Part shown: positions 39,420-48,495 of the stretch, one piece after another
How the letters are laid out: every line of letters starts with the position of its first letter
Position numbering within the stretch: the first letter of the stretch is position 1
From: Tritrichomonas musculus
Taxonomy: Eukaryota > Parabasalia > Tritrichomonadida > Tritrichomonadidae
Length of the DNA stretch: 64,000 bases
Assembly: GCA_039105265.1 (NCBI GenBank)
Contig: JAPFFF010000026.1
Location: forward strand, 310,001 to 374,000
Direction of reading: 5' to 3'
The notes under the pieces: model-generated
What the model saw: the letters and a program-made list of their open reading frames with translations, nothing else
Databases searched by the model: none
Told to the model about the DNA's origin: nothing
Position numbers and translations under genes: made by a program

Positions 39420-42400
39420 TTAGATAAAATAAACTTTTTTGATATTTGGATCTGAATCAGATTTACCATCATTTGGTATCATTTTTATATATTTAAGTGC
39501 TTCATCTTTATTCATTGGCACTCCGTCACCTTTGTAAAGAATGCTTGCGCATCTTTTCATTGCGAGGACACTTCCATTCTCAGCAGCCATTTTGAAATAA
39601 CGGAAAGCTTCGCTTTTATTGGATTCAACACCATCGCCATCATAGATGATGTTTGCATATTTATTCATTGCGGAAACGTTTCCATTATCAGCAGCCAACT
39701 TGTAATAACGGATGCTTTCTTCCTTGTTCTTTTCAACGCCATCACCTTGTTCCAGCAAAGAAGCGTAACTGTTCATTGCAGAAGCGTTACCTTTATCAGC
39801 TGACAGTTTGTAATAACGAAGACTTTCTTCTTTATTCATTTCAATTCCATCTCCTTTATTCAGCATGGCAGCGTACTTGTTCATTGAAGAACAGTTTCCT
39901 TTGTCTGCGGACAACTTAAAGTAATGAGAAGCTTCTATTTTATCGCCTTCTTTATAAAGGACTCTAGCACAATTATTTATTGCTGACAAGTTTCCTTTAT
40001 TTGCAGCGATTTTGTAGTAATGAAGAGCTTCATCTTTATTGATTTCACTGCCGCCTTCTCCATGTTCAATCATGTAAGCATAACTGTTCATTGCTGATGC
40101 ATTTCCTTTGTCAGCTGCCATCTTGTAATAGCGAAGACTTTCCTCTTTGTTTGGTGCAATATTTGTGCCGTTGTATAAGATGTCAGCGTAGCTAATCATT
40201 GCATTCGTATTACCTCTGTCAGCTGCCATTTTGAAGTAGACAATTGCATCCGTTTTGTCAGTATTTGAATCAACTTCTTCATGTTCAATCATGCTTGCAT
40301 AATTAAGCATTGCTGAAACATTCCCTTTATCGGCTGCCATCTTGTAATAATGAAGACTTTCTTCCTTATTTATTTTGACATAATCACCATTGTAGAGCAT
40401 TGATGCATAAAAGTTCATTGCTGATGCATTTCCTTTCTCAATTGCCATCTTCAAATAACGAAGTGATTCTTCTTTGTTCTCTTCAATTCCGTCTCCTTTA
40501 TAGAGAATAATTGAGTAGCTGTACATTGAAGCTGCATTTCCTTGATCAGCTGCCAACTTAAAATAGTTCGCTGCTTCTTCTTTATTAATAACAATTCCTT
40601 CTCCTTTTTGCAGCATGTTTGCATACTTATTCATTGCAATACAATTTCCTTGATCTGCTGACAACTTGTAATATTTGGAGGCTTCTTCTTTATCAATAAC
40701 AATTCCATCTCCTTTGAAAAGCATGTTTGCATATTTATTCATGGCTTCACAATTTCCTCCATCAGCAGCTTTTTTGAAATATGAAGCAGCTGCTTCTTTA
40801 TTAAGAACAACACCATCTCCTTTATATAGTAATCGAGCACAGTTACTCATTGCAGCAACATTTCCTCGATCTGCAGCCATTTTGAAATAAAGAAATGCTT
40901 TTTCTTTATCAACTTTTGTGCCTTCTCCATGTTCCAACATGTAAGCGTAACTGTTCATAGCAAAACTATTTCCATGATCAGCAGCTAACTTGTAATACTG
41001 AATCGCTTCTTCTTTATTTGATTCAATGCTTGAATCACTGTATAAAATGTTGGCATAATTAACCATTGCTTCAGTATTTCCTCGATCAGCGCTCATCTTA
41101 AAGTAAAGAATTGCTTCGTCTTTGTTGGTTGAAACGCCATCTCCTTGATGAAGCATTGTGGCATAACAGTTCATTGCTTTGGCGCTTCCTTTATCAGCTG
41201 CTTTTTTATAATAATAAAGAGCTTCTTCTTTGTTGATAGCAACTCCATCACCTGCTTGTAGCATGCTTGCATATTTAATCATTGCAGGGATAATTTCTTG
41301 ATCAGCAGCCTTTTTGAAATAAACAGCAGCTTCTTCTTTATTAATGTCAATTCCATCGCCTTTAAAAAGCATGTTTGCATACTTTGTCATTGCAGCACAA
41401 TTTCCTTCATCAGCCGCTTTTTTAAAGAATTTTGCAGCTTCTTTTTTATCAACAGCAACGCCTTCGCCTTTGTACAACATTGTTGCATAATTGTTCATTG
41501 CAATGCAATTTCCTTTGTCTGACGCCATCTTGAAATAACGAAGAGCTTCTTCTTTGTTTGTTTCAACTCCTTCGCCGTGTTCAATCATGTAAGCATAGCT
41601 GTTCATTCCAAAGCTGCTTCCTTTGTCTGCTGCCTTTTTATATAAATGCAAAGCTTCAACTTTGTTAACTTCAACAAAATCTCCATTGTACAAGATGTCA
41701 GCATAACAAACCATGGCATTCGTATTGCCTCTATCAATGGCCATTTTAAAGAATTGAATTCCTTTCTCTTTGTTTTCTTTAACACCGTCACCGGTGAATA
41801 AAATGTGAGCATAATTGGTCATCGCTACTGAATTACCTTTGTTGGCTGCTTTCTTAAAGTAATGAATTCCTTCTTTCTTGTTGGTTTCAACATCTTCTCC
41901 TTTACACAACATGTTGCCGTAATTGCTCATCGCAAATGAGTTTCCTTTTTCAATTGCTTCTTTCATGTATTTGAAGCCTTCTTCTTTGTTCATTTCAACA
42001 CCGTCACCTTTGATCAGCATGATTGAATACCGGGCCATTGCATCGGCATCACCTTTATCAATTGCTTGCTTGAGATATTTAATGGCTTCTTCTTTGTCGG
42101 CTTCAACATTTTCTCCTTTAATTAGATTGAGTGCATAATTGGTCATTGCTTTCGCATTGCCTTTTTCAGCAGCCTCTTTAAAGCAGTCAACTGCTTTTTT
42201 ATCATTTCCATTACTCATTACATGAAGGATCAGTCCACGAATATTCATTATTTCTGCATCATCTCCAAATATATCAAGAAACTTGAAAACTTCATCAATG
42301 TCGATTTCTTCATACAAATTTTTCAATCCATCGGTGACCAGAAAATGAATAATTTCTTCAAAGGAAGGTCTTTCTGATGGATCACTCGAATGGCATCTAC

Positions 42401-43079
42401 AAATAAAGAATTTGTTGTATTCACCTTGGATTTCTGAAATTTGAATAGGTGGCCGCCTATTTGTTAGTAATTCGTAAAAAATTACTGAAAAGGAATAAAT
42501 ATCAACTTTATTGGTATATGACTCGTCTGTTTTGATTTCTGGTGCAATATAATATGACGTTAAAGCATTATCTTTTAAGAGCTGATCTGATTGAATTGAA
42601 TTTGTAATATTACAAATATGAGGAAAATAGTTTTCATTAAGAAGGATATCAGATGGATTAAGGTCACTGCATATAATATTTTTAGAGTGGAGATAATTCA
42701 TTCCAAGAGCAATTCCTAATAATATAATATATCTTTTAGTAGAAGATAAAAGAAATGGAATAGATGAATTTCTTGAATCATCTAGGAATAACTGTAGAGA
42801 TCCTTTTGGCATGTAATCAGTTATAATTGTTGGGCATGGCTCGGAATAAAAATTATAAAGGTTATATCCATTAAAATGTAAAATTGTTGGATAGTTTGTA
42901 TTGAAATAATTTTTTATTTTTGAAATAAATAGATTTTGCTCATTTTGTGAGGAATAATTTTGTTTACTGATTTTTGCAGATAATTGCTGGCTAGTTTGCT
43001 TGTCCTGAACTAAGAAAACCTTAAAAAACTTTCCTTCGCCAATATCTCTAATAATGTCAAAATTTTTGAGCTCTAACAT
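39420..43079 (-). CDS. TKL pseudokinase with about 25 Sel1 repeats
   Basis: 1219 residues. Residues 1-262 have a kinase fold: glycine loop GEGKFFKV, lysine in LSAKIS, SDLNPSDILLN where HRD is replaced by CSD, and ICNITN where DFG should be. The APE helix survives (YYIAPE). Without the DFG Asp it should not bind Mg-ATP productively, so I call it a pseudokinase. Residues about 275-1205 are about 25 Sel1 repeats of 36 residues (AMNSYAYMIEHGEGVETNKEE), forming a long solenoid. It probably works as a scaffold. Compared with the active Sel1 kinase at 14710 the solenoid is three times longer. The repeats match closely at DNA level, so copy number may vary between strains. Stop in TAAA context. Confidence 0.85.
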   Translation of the reverse strand: MLELKNFDIIRDIGEGKFFKVFLVQDKQTSQQLSAKISKQNYSSQNEQNLFISKIKNYFNTNYPTILHFNGYNLYNFYSEPCPTIITDYMPKGSLQLFLDDSRNSSIPFLLSSTKRYIILLGIALGMNYLHSKNIICSDLNPSDILLNENYFPHICNITNSIQSDQLLKDNALTSYYIAPEIKTDESYTNKVDIYSFSVIFYELLTNRRPPIQISEIQGEYNKFFICRCHSSDPSERPSFEEIIHFLVTDGLKNLYEEIDIDEVFKFLDIFGDDAEIMNIRGLILHVMSNGNDKKAVDCFKEAAEKGNAKAMTNYALNLIKGENVEADKEEAIKYLKQAIDKGDADAMARYSIMLIKGDGVEMNKEEGFKYMKEAIEKGNSFAMSNYGNMLCKGEDVETNKKEGIHYFKKAANKGNSVAMTNYAHILFTGDGVKENKEKGIQFFKMAIDRGNTNAMVCYADILYNGDFVEVNKVEALHLYKKAADKGSSFGMNSYAYMIEHGEGVETNKEEALRYFKMASDKGNCIAMNNYATMLYKGEGVAVDKKEAAKFFKKAADEGNCAAMTKYANMLFKGDGIDINKEEAAVYFKKAADQEIIPAMIKYASMLQAGDGVAINKEEALYYYKKAADKGSAKAMNCYATMLHQGDGVSTNKDEAILYFKMSADRGNTEAMVNYANILYSDSSIESNKEEAIQYYKLAADHGNSFAMNSYAYMLEHGEGTKVDKEKAFLYFKMAADRGNVAAMSNCARLLYKGDGVVLNKEAAASYFKKAADGGNCEAMNKYANMLFKGDGIVIDKEEASKYYKLSADQGNCIAMNKYANMLQKGEGIVINKEEAANYFKLAADQGNAASMYSYSIILYKGDGIEENKEESLRYLKMAIEKGNASAMNFYASMLYNGDYVKINKEESLHYYKMAADKGNVSAMLNYASMIEHEEVDSNTDKTDAIVYFKMAADRGNTNAMISYADILYNGTNIAPNKEESLRYYKMAADKGNASAMNSYAYMIEHGEGGSEINKDEALHYYKIAANKGNLSAINNCARVLYKEGDKIEASHYFKLSADKGNCSSMNKYAAMLNKGDGIEMNKEESLRYYKLSADKGNASAMNSYASLLEQGDGVEKNKEESIRYYKLAADNGNVSAMNKYANIIYDGDGVESNKSEAFRYFKMAAENGSVLAMKRCASILYKGDGVPMNKDEALKYIKMIPNDGKSDSDPNIKKVYFI
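39540..42230 (-). repeat. 108-bp Sel1 coding repeat array
   Basis: About 25 in-frame units of 108 bp (36 codons), recognisable by the antisense of GDG(V/I)xxNKEEA. Divergence between units is moderate, with some pairs closer than others, suggesting block duplications. Confidence 0.8.
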
Positions 43080-43487
43080 TGGAAATAAGAGAGGAAATTA
43101 TATAATAAAACTTTTTGATAGGAGATAAATAATTGAATGATTTATATGTTATTTTTGTTTGAATATTCACAAAAATTTTTTTTTATTTTTACGGTTTTAT
43201 ATATTGAATACCTTCAGAAAATCTTTCAATAATTGATAACGTTGAAAATAATTATAGGAAAAAGTTCAAAAAATAATCATAAATTAAAAAACGATAATTT
43301 TTGGTCGTTATTTATGAAAACTTTTTCATATATTTTTATTTATAAAGAAGTCGATTCATTCGCATATAATCTTTTTCAAATTATTTATATCAAATGTTTA
43401 ATCATTCTGAGTTTATTAATATTTTATTATAGAACAATGATTTTTTACATTATTTTTTCGTATAATCATGTTCAAAACAATCTATAT
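43080..43487. other. AT-rich upstream region of the pseudokinase
   Basis: About 400 bases. An open frame from 43233 is made of AT-rich codons with no domain and looks accidental. No other feature was recognised. Confidence 0.45.
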
Positions 43488-43615
43488 CAGGGTTGTGTAT
43501 CGATCCTCTCCGGTAGCGGTTATTTTCCCGGTAAAATATCGATATTACCGGCTCTAACCGCCGGTAACGGTATTTATCGATAAAAAACCGAAGTATCGAT
43601 ACAAAAGTGGAAAAC
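43488..43615. mobile_element. Possible hAT-type transposon end fragment
   Basis: A GC-richer island begins CAGGGTTGTGTATCGAT and is full of CCGGTA/TACCGG and ATCGAT palindromic words. CAGGG at the tip and subterminal repeats are typical of hAT ends. No matching opposite end and no transposase were found in the window, so it is at most a one-ended remnant. Confidence 0.35.
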
Positions 43616-43815
43616 TTATACCGAATGTCAGGTTTTTTGTCGGTATTTTTTTAACAAAAAATGTATCTTCTTCAAGGATAAAGCCATGAAACCGTTAAAT
43701 CAAATCTTTGCATAAAATTGATAGATGTATAAACCTTAACTATAATTTACATCAAATTTAATAAATAAAGAAATATTTAATTTTTTAATTATTAGCGATC
43801 CTAAAGTTTTTTTTT

Positions 43816-45267
43816 TTATTTCTTAACTTGTGCATTCAACCAAGCAAATATACTTTTATAAGTTCCTTTATCATCAACAGCCTCTTGGAACCCGCCTCCA
43901 TTATTTGATGGGACCAAACCAAATTTATCATTATCATTAGAATTCATTATTTTTTCACGATTCTGTACAGTCGTAACTTGGTCATTAAAAAGAGGAATCC
44001 AAGACCAATGACCAAAGTATTTCATTCCAGGGATGTCAACTCCCTTAACATTTTTAAAATAAGAATACCAGCAATTTTTGGCTCCTTTTTTAAGGAGTTC
44101 TCTGTAAGATGAGAAAGAATAGCGCGATCCAATAACTATGGTATCATCATGGGATTGAATAAACCACATGGGGATGTGTTTTATTGAATTTATCTTTTCA
44201 TCAGTGAAAAATCTTTGATCAGATATTTCATATGCCGTTGGACATGAAGAATTTCCCTCCGAAATGTAATTTCCATCTTCATCTCTTTTAAAAATCATGA
44301 ATGGATACCCTTCACAGACCATGTATGAGGCTGCCCAATATTGAGGATATTGAATTAGCATATTCATAGTCATGTAGCCGCCATTGGAGCATCCACCTAT
44401 ATAAACTCGATTAGTATCAACATCCGGGTTCTCTGTAAAGTATTTTTTGACCATGTCAATAAAAATTTCGGTATATCTTGATATGACATCTCCATTGCTA
44501 TTTTCGCCATCACCTCCGTCCATCCAATAAGTCTGGCATTGTATTACTAACACATAGGCTCCATTTTCACCGTTTGGAGTTGTAAAGTAAGATTGGATTT
44601 TAGATCTTGCAAGGGCTGTAACTTCATTACCAAGTAATGCGATATCAATATCAGTGCCTCCTTCTCCTTGTCCATGAATCCAAATAATGAGAGGATTTTT
44701 TTGGTTATCTTTTTTTAATTGCTTAGGTTCATAAGCTGCATATTGAAGAGTTAGTAATTCTTCTTCATTGGTAAATGTATTTTTATATTTGCCTGAGAAG
44801 TTCCCACGATTATTAAATTGTTCTGTATCAGGACAAATCCTATTATTAATTAAATCTTTTTGGAATGACACCGTTTGGTCTTTTCCATTAGCAGTAACAT
44901 GAAAAGTAGCTTGAACAACATATTTTGAAACCCATTGGTTTTGGTATGTAGCTAAATTATAATAAAATGGACTAACACGTGAATCAAAAACTATAGCAAG
45001 TTCTAAAGTTACGAAAGTGGAATTACCTGTAACTTGATTTCCTTTCTCATCTGATAAGTAAATATTTGTAATTGTTCTTTCTTTGCCTCTAGTCATAATT
45101 GAAGCACCATCTTTTATTGCTTTTTCGTACATATGCGAAAGAGAAACTATAACTTTTGATACTCCTGGTCCCCATTCATAACCAGATATATAAATAAAAG
45201 CGTCTTTTATATGAAATAAAGATTTTTCACACATATTATTTTCTTTTCGATAGGTTATTTTAGACAT
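43816..45267 (-). CDS. EstA-like alpha/beta-hydrolase esterase, bacterial type
   Basis: 483 residues. Residues about 20-150 (FIYISGYEWGPGVSKVIVSL, SDEKGNQVTGNSTFVTLEL) match the Ig-like N-terminal domain of bacterial EstA-type esterases. The catalytic domain has the oxyanion loop IWIHGQGEGG, nucleophile Ser294 in GGCSNGGY, acid Asp374 or Asp375 in QSHDDTIV and His420 in FGHWSW. It should cleave carboxylic esters or peptides. The leading residues before CEKSLFHIKD show no clear signal peptide. The two-domain layout is bacterial, so I infer acquisition from a gut bacterium. The stop is TAA followed by A-run. AACGATCA and a flank shared with the kinase at 52271 lie upstream. Confidence 0.75.
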   Translation of the reverse strand: MSKITYRKENNMCEKSLFHIKDAFIYISGYEWGPGVSKVIVSLSHMYEKAIKDGASIMTRGKERTITNIYLSDEKGNQVTGNSTFVTLELAIVFDSRVSPFYYNLATYQNQWVSKYVVQATFHVTANGKDQTVSFQKDLINNRICPDTEQFNNRGNFSGKYKNTFTNEEELLTLQYAAYEPKQLKKDNQKNPLIIWIHGQGEGGTDIDIALLGNEVTALARSKIQSYFTTPNGENGAYVLVIQCQTYWMDGGDGENSNGDVISRYTEIFIDMVKKYFTENPDVDTNRVYIGGCSNGGYMTMNMLIQYPQYWAASYMVCEGYPFMIFKRDEDGNYISEGNSSCPTAYEISDQRFFTDEKINSIKHIPMWFIQSHDDTIVIGSRYSFSSYRELLKKGAKNCWYSYFKNVKGVDIPGMKYFGHWSWIPLFNDQVTTVQNREKIMNSNDNDKFGLVPSNNGGGFQEAVDDKGTYKSIFAWLNAQVKK

Positions 45268-45269
45268 AG

Positions 45270-45341
45270 CATTCTCTGAATTTCATTCAATTATTGATTA
45301 TTATTTGAGTAGAACGATCAAAAAATTCTTTGAATTTTTCA
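45270..45341 (-). promoter_or_regulatory. Upstream block shared with kinase gene at 52271
   Basis: Words CTCTGAATTTCATTCAATT, then TTGAG, GAACGATCA and TTCTTTGAATTTTTCAA occur in the same order and spacing here and at 52313-52379, also upstream of a minus-strand gene. AACGATCA lies at 45313-45320. Confidence 0.6.
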
Positions 45342-45818
45342 ATATATCCATTTTTTGATATGTTTATTTTTTTGTTTTTGAAAAATAAAAAATAGTTTTA
45401 TATTGAAAAATATATTATAAAATAATATGAAATAGTTTTTAAATATATTAAATATCATTTTAAAAGTCCAATTAATTAAATAAAAAATATACACAATAGC
45501 ATTAATTGCAAATCTCATATCACTATTATTTAAATTAAGGGTACTAAGAGTCAATTGATGGCTGTTCTGCTCATGCAGCTGCTTTGAACCAGTTTGACTT
45601 ATCAGCATACCATTTATAAGTAATCTTCTTAGTTCCTCATTTCGGTAACTTTTTCTATATATTTTGAAAAATAAATAACTTTTTTGTAAACTTCACAAAA
45701 AAGACAATGTAAACCATAGAAAATGCTGTACGAATTTTAAAAATACAATCAATTGCAGATGCTACTGTTTTTTTTTTTTTTTTTTTTTTCCAGGTATTAA
45801 TTTCGATTAATCAAGATT
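45342..45818. other. AT-rich stretch, no gene seen
   Basis: Contains a pure T run of about 20 at about 45770. A short frame antisense at 45339-45608 is dominated by Ile, Phe and Lys and looks accidental. Confidence 0.45.
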
Positions 45819-45980
45819 TGATATAAAAAGAATAAACTGGCTTCAGTAAATCGGAACAACAAATTGACCTTGAAAATCCGGTTCTGACATTTTTGAAAGA
45901 ATAAATCATTCAAAAAGTTTGATCTAAATTGACCATTTGTTCTAATGATTTACTGAAACCAGTTCATTTTTTTCGTATCA
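45819..45980. mobile_element. MITE-like inverted repeat, about 162 bp
   Basis: Outer arms of about 45 bp are imperfect reverse complements: left TGATATAAAAAG, AACTGGCTTCAGTAAATC and GGAACAA; right complement TGATACGAAAAA, AACTGGTTTCAGTAAATC and AGAACAA. The middle is unrelated. No clear target duplication and no coding frame. It could also fold as one long hairpin. Confidence 0.55.
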
Positions 45981-46166
45981 CATGTCATACTTCATAATCG
46001 AATTCATCAATTAAAATTTCCAATCGATAACATTTTATTATTGATTATATGAGTTAAAAAAAGTGCCAAACCTGATAATTGATATCTTAATTAATAATAA
46101 ATATTTCTTTATTATTCAATTATTATTTTCAGTAAATTAAAGAATTAAGAGAAAATAACGATATGC
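45981..46166. other. AT-rich spacer
   Basis: Nothing recognised except AT-rich sequence downstream of the CH-domain gene. Confidence 0.4.
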
Positions 46167-46622
46167 CTATATTGCATTCTTTTTAGCTTCAAAAGCTTTT
46201 TTATCTCTCTTGATTTGACGTTCGAATTCTTCTTGAGTGTTTTCTGTATTACCTACAACATTTGTCTTAATATCTCCTCCGTTGTCTTTATAATCTTTTG
46301 GTTCAAAAACAGATTGGCAAAGGCCAAGTTGTTTCAAAAGAGCTGGTTCTGTTATCTCATCTGGATTTGTGATTACAACTTGAACGCCAACTTCTCTCAT
46401 CATATCAACAGCCAATTGAAAATTATGTTCATGATCATCAAGATTGAGAGTATAGTAGTTGATTTTATCTGGATAATAAGAATCAATTAAAGCACACATG
46501 GCCAAATCGTATGGTTTGAATCCAAGAACCTTTGGATAAGATTGTGTTCTTCGAACAGCCCAAACTTTGGCTCTTATTAGTGATTCTGGTAAACTATCAG
46601 TAGCATCTGCAATTGATTGCAT
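46167..46622 (-). CDS. Single calponin-homology (CH) domain protein
   Basis: 151 residues. Residues about 15-110 fit a CH domain: KVWAVRRTQSYP for the first helix, YDLAMCALIDSYYPDKINY for the central core, HNFQLAVDMMREVGVQ, and ITNPDEITEPALLKQL for the last helices. The form is closest to the second CH domain of alpha-actinin or plastin-like actin binders. A charged helical tail (NTQEEFERQIKRDKKAFEAK) follows. Actin or microtubule association is likely from the family. The ATG at 46622 has the initiator TCATTTTT at 46627-46634, so the short length is probably genuine and not a truncation. Confidence 0.75.
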   Translation of the reverse strand: MQSIADATDSLPESLIRAKVWAVRRTQSYPKVLGFKPYDLAMCALIDSYYPDKINYYTLNLDDHEHNFQLAVDMMREVGVQVVITNPDEITEPALLKQLGLCQSVFEPKDYKDNGGDIKTNVVGNTENTQEEFERQIKRDKKAFEAKKNAI

Positions 46623-46626
46623 TTTT

Positions 46627-46634
46627 AAAAATGA
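46627..46634 (-). promoter_or_regulatory. Initiator TCATTTTT
   Basis: TCATTTTT ends 4 bases before the ATG of the CH-domain gene and fits TCA-Y-W. Confidence 0.55.
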
Positions 46635-47352
46635 AACATTTTAATATTTACCGATAAAATGTTAACACATTTAATAAAAAAAAAAAGGAAATTTATATTG
46701 TTTCACTTTTTGTATTCTTTTTATAACAATGGAACCCATTTGGCTCAAAAAAGTTATAATGAAAAAAAAAAAAATTGAATAAAATTATTGAATTTTTTTT
46801 TATATTTTAATTCAAAAAGTTTTAGCTATCTCCAAATAGTTTTTGAAATTTCAATTTTTTGAAAAATATAAATAGAGATTATCTCATTATTTTTGATTAT
46901 TAGCAGGGTACATTGAAAACATTTAATCTTGTTTTTACAAAAAATAAATGTTGCTTCAAAATTTTTCTCAATTTTTCTTAATCATTCAATTTTTTTTATC
47001 TTCAAAAAAAAAAAAGTGAACAATGTTTTTCTCATCAATATTTGATTTATAATATATGTTGTTTAAAATAAGAATTAAGTATGGTCAAAAAACGTTAATT
47101 TATAAATATCGACTTTTTTATAAAAACTTATTCAATTCTATGCATTTGTGTACTTGAGAGAATCCAATAAAAAAGTCCTTTGCATTATTCATTTTGGAAA
47201 TGTTGCTGAATGAGTATTTGATATTTGGCGATAATTTTTTTTTTTTGTATCATATATGATCATTTTATTGAATTTAGAGATTAGGATTAATTCCGAAACA
47301 ACTTTTTTCTCTAAGGAATTCTAAATGTTGAATTTTAGTGCTTGACTGAGGT
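46635..47352. other. AT-rich intergenic stretch, no gene seen
   Basis: About 700 bases with many A and T runs. No coding frame or RNA gene recognised. Confidence 0.5.
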
Positions 47353-47418
47353 GGCTCTGAGAAACCATTTTTAATTCAAATTTAAAATTTAGAATACCAA
47401 AAATGGTTTCTCTGAGCC
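47353..47418. repeat. 20-bp inverted repeat beside the palindrome
   Basis: GGCTCTGAGAAACCATTTTT (47353-47372) and AAAAATGGTTTCTCTGAGCC (47399-47418) are reverse complements except for one base. They lie about 80 bases outside the left arm of the large palindrome. Confidence 0.75.
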
Positions 47419-47504
47419 TCTCTAGCTTGACAATTCTGAGAAGTTTTCAAATTAATGTTTGAAATCATAAAAGCAAAAAAAAAAAAAAAAAAAAAATCAA
47501 AAAA

Positions 47505-47590
47505 TCCGCGCTGCTGGAATCGAACCGGCGACCCTGTGATATCCATCTTTATTTCTACAGTCACATGCTCTACCACTGAGCTAAGAGCGG
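47505..47590 (-). tRNA. tRNA-Tyr (GTA) with 14-base intron, left copy
   Basis: 86 bases. Acceptor CCGCTCT with AGCGCGG (C1-G72 as in eukaryotic tRNA-Tyr; one mismatch at pair 5-68), D-stem GCTC/GAGC, anticodon stem TGTGA/TCACA, anticodon GTA followed by G37 and an intron of 14 bases before A38. One C-A mismatch in the T-stem. Removal of the intron gives 72 bases. Both mismatches are identical in the second copy. Confidence 0.85.
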
Positions 47591-47932
47591 CGCTACATTT
47601 TTATTTGATTTATGGTATGAATCATAGAAAAAATTTCGAAAAAGAAGTAAATAAATTTTTTTATTTTTCACTAAATTTGATACTCATTAATAAGTGAATA
47701 AGAACATCAAAAATTGGATTTTGTTTCAATGAAAAAATGTTATATCTATTTATTTTTATAAACAATGATTTTTCATTTATATTTTATATATTAAGATATT
47801 CTTCATTGAAGAATCTTCAATAAGAAAGACCTGATTCACAAAAGAAAATATAAAATTAACAATTGAAAATTTTTTCCTATTTTGGCAAAAAATAAAGATA
47901 TTGTTATAATAAAATGAAATAAAAAAATAGAA

Positions 47933-48004
47933 GGGGATGTAGCTCAATGGTAGAGTATTGGATTGCAGTTCCACTGGTCATCGGTTCGATTCCGGTCGTC
48001 CCCT
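47933..48004 (+). tRNA. tRNA-Cys (GCA), left copy
   Basis: 72 bases. Acceptor GGGGATG with CGTCCCC, D-stem GCTC/GAGT, loop TTGCAGT with anticodon GCA, T-arm ATCGG/CCGGT and discriminator T, as expected for tRNA-Cys. A T-run terminator follows. No intron. Confidence 0.92.
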
Positions 48005-48115
48005 CTTTTTCACTTTTCACTTTTCACTACTTTTTTATTTCTTATCTTAATTAAATGACAAGCATTTTATATGAAAAAGAGAAAAATATTAATCAAATAA
48101 CTTTTTTATTTAAAT

Positions 48116-48451
48116 TTAGTTGAAAAGATCATCAAAAACATCTCCAAGTTCTAATGCTTCTTCTTCTTCATTTACTTCTTCTTTGTCTTTATCTTTATCT
48201 TTGTCTCCAATTTGTTCGTTTGATGTTTGTTGCTCATTTCTTGTTGTTCCGTCGTTTGAAATATTTCTGAGTTTTGTTTGACCTTCTTCAATAACTTCGT
48301 TAATGTTTCGTCCTTCTAATTTATTGATGATTTCTTCTGCTTTCCTTTCTTCAAATTCATTTCCAACACTTTCAATTATCCTTTTTATATCTTCGACTTT
48401 TGGATTCTCTTTATTTAATTTGACTAACATATAAGCAGCTATATATTTCAT
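48116..48451 (-). CDS. RPLP2: 60S acidic ribosomal protein P2, left copy
   Basis: 111 residues. MKYIAAYMLVKLNKENPKVEDIKRIIESVG and GRNINEVIEEGQTKL are the P2 dimerisation domain of the ribosomal stalk. The usual Ala-rich hinge is replaced by an Asn/Thr/Lys-rich linker. The C-terminus EALELGDVFDDLFN resembles but departs from the eukaryotic consensus ending DDMGFGLFD, the site that contacts elongation factors. Initiator TCATTTTT at 48456-48463. The protein is identical to the copy at 48842, and the two genes are head to head, about 390 bp apart. Confidence 0.9.
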   Translation of the reverse strand: MKYIAAYMLVKLNKENPKVEDIKRIIESVGNEFEERKAEEIINKLEGRNINEVIEEGQTKLRNISNDGTTRNEQQTSNEQIGDKDKDKDKEEVNEEEEALELGDVFDDLFN

Positions 48452-48455
48452 TTAT

Positions 48456-48463
48456 AAAAATGA
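48456..48463 (-). promoter_or_regulatory. Initiator TCATTTTT of left P2 gene
   Basis: TCATTTTT lies 4 bases before the ATG at 48451; the right copy has TCATTTTA at 48831-48838, one T fewer in the run. Confidence 0.55.
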
Positions 48464-48495
48464 TATGATATGATAATGCAATTAAATAATTTTTT

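Larger units (their letters stand above)
47499..48495. repeat. Left arm of 1-kb palindrome
   Basis: About 997 bp, reverse-complement identical over nearly all its length to 48800-49794; I saw only a one-base A-run difference near the inner end. Contains tRNA-Tyr, tRNA-Cys and ribosomal protein P2. The outer end stops at an A-run next to the tRNA-Tyr. Confidence 0.9.

Noticed and set aside
43233-43583. 116-codon open frame upstream of the pseudokinase
   Set aside because: Made of AT-rich codons (Ile, Phe, Tyr, Lys), no domain, and it runs into the hAT-like island; no initiator nearby.
45339-45608. 89-codon minus-strand frame behind the esterase
   Set aside because: No ATG context, low-complexity hydrophobic stretch from A/T runs, and it overlaps the esterase upstream block.
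47455-47697. Open frame containing NRTGDPVISIF in both palindrome arms
   Set aside because: It is the antisense of the tRNA-Tyr gene plus flank, not a protein gene.
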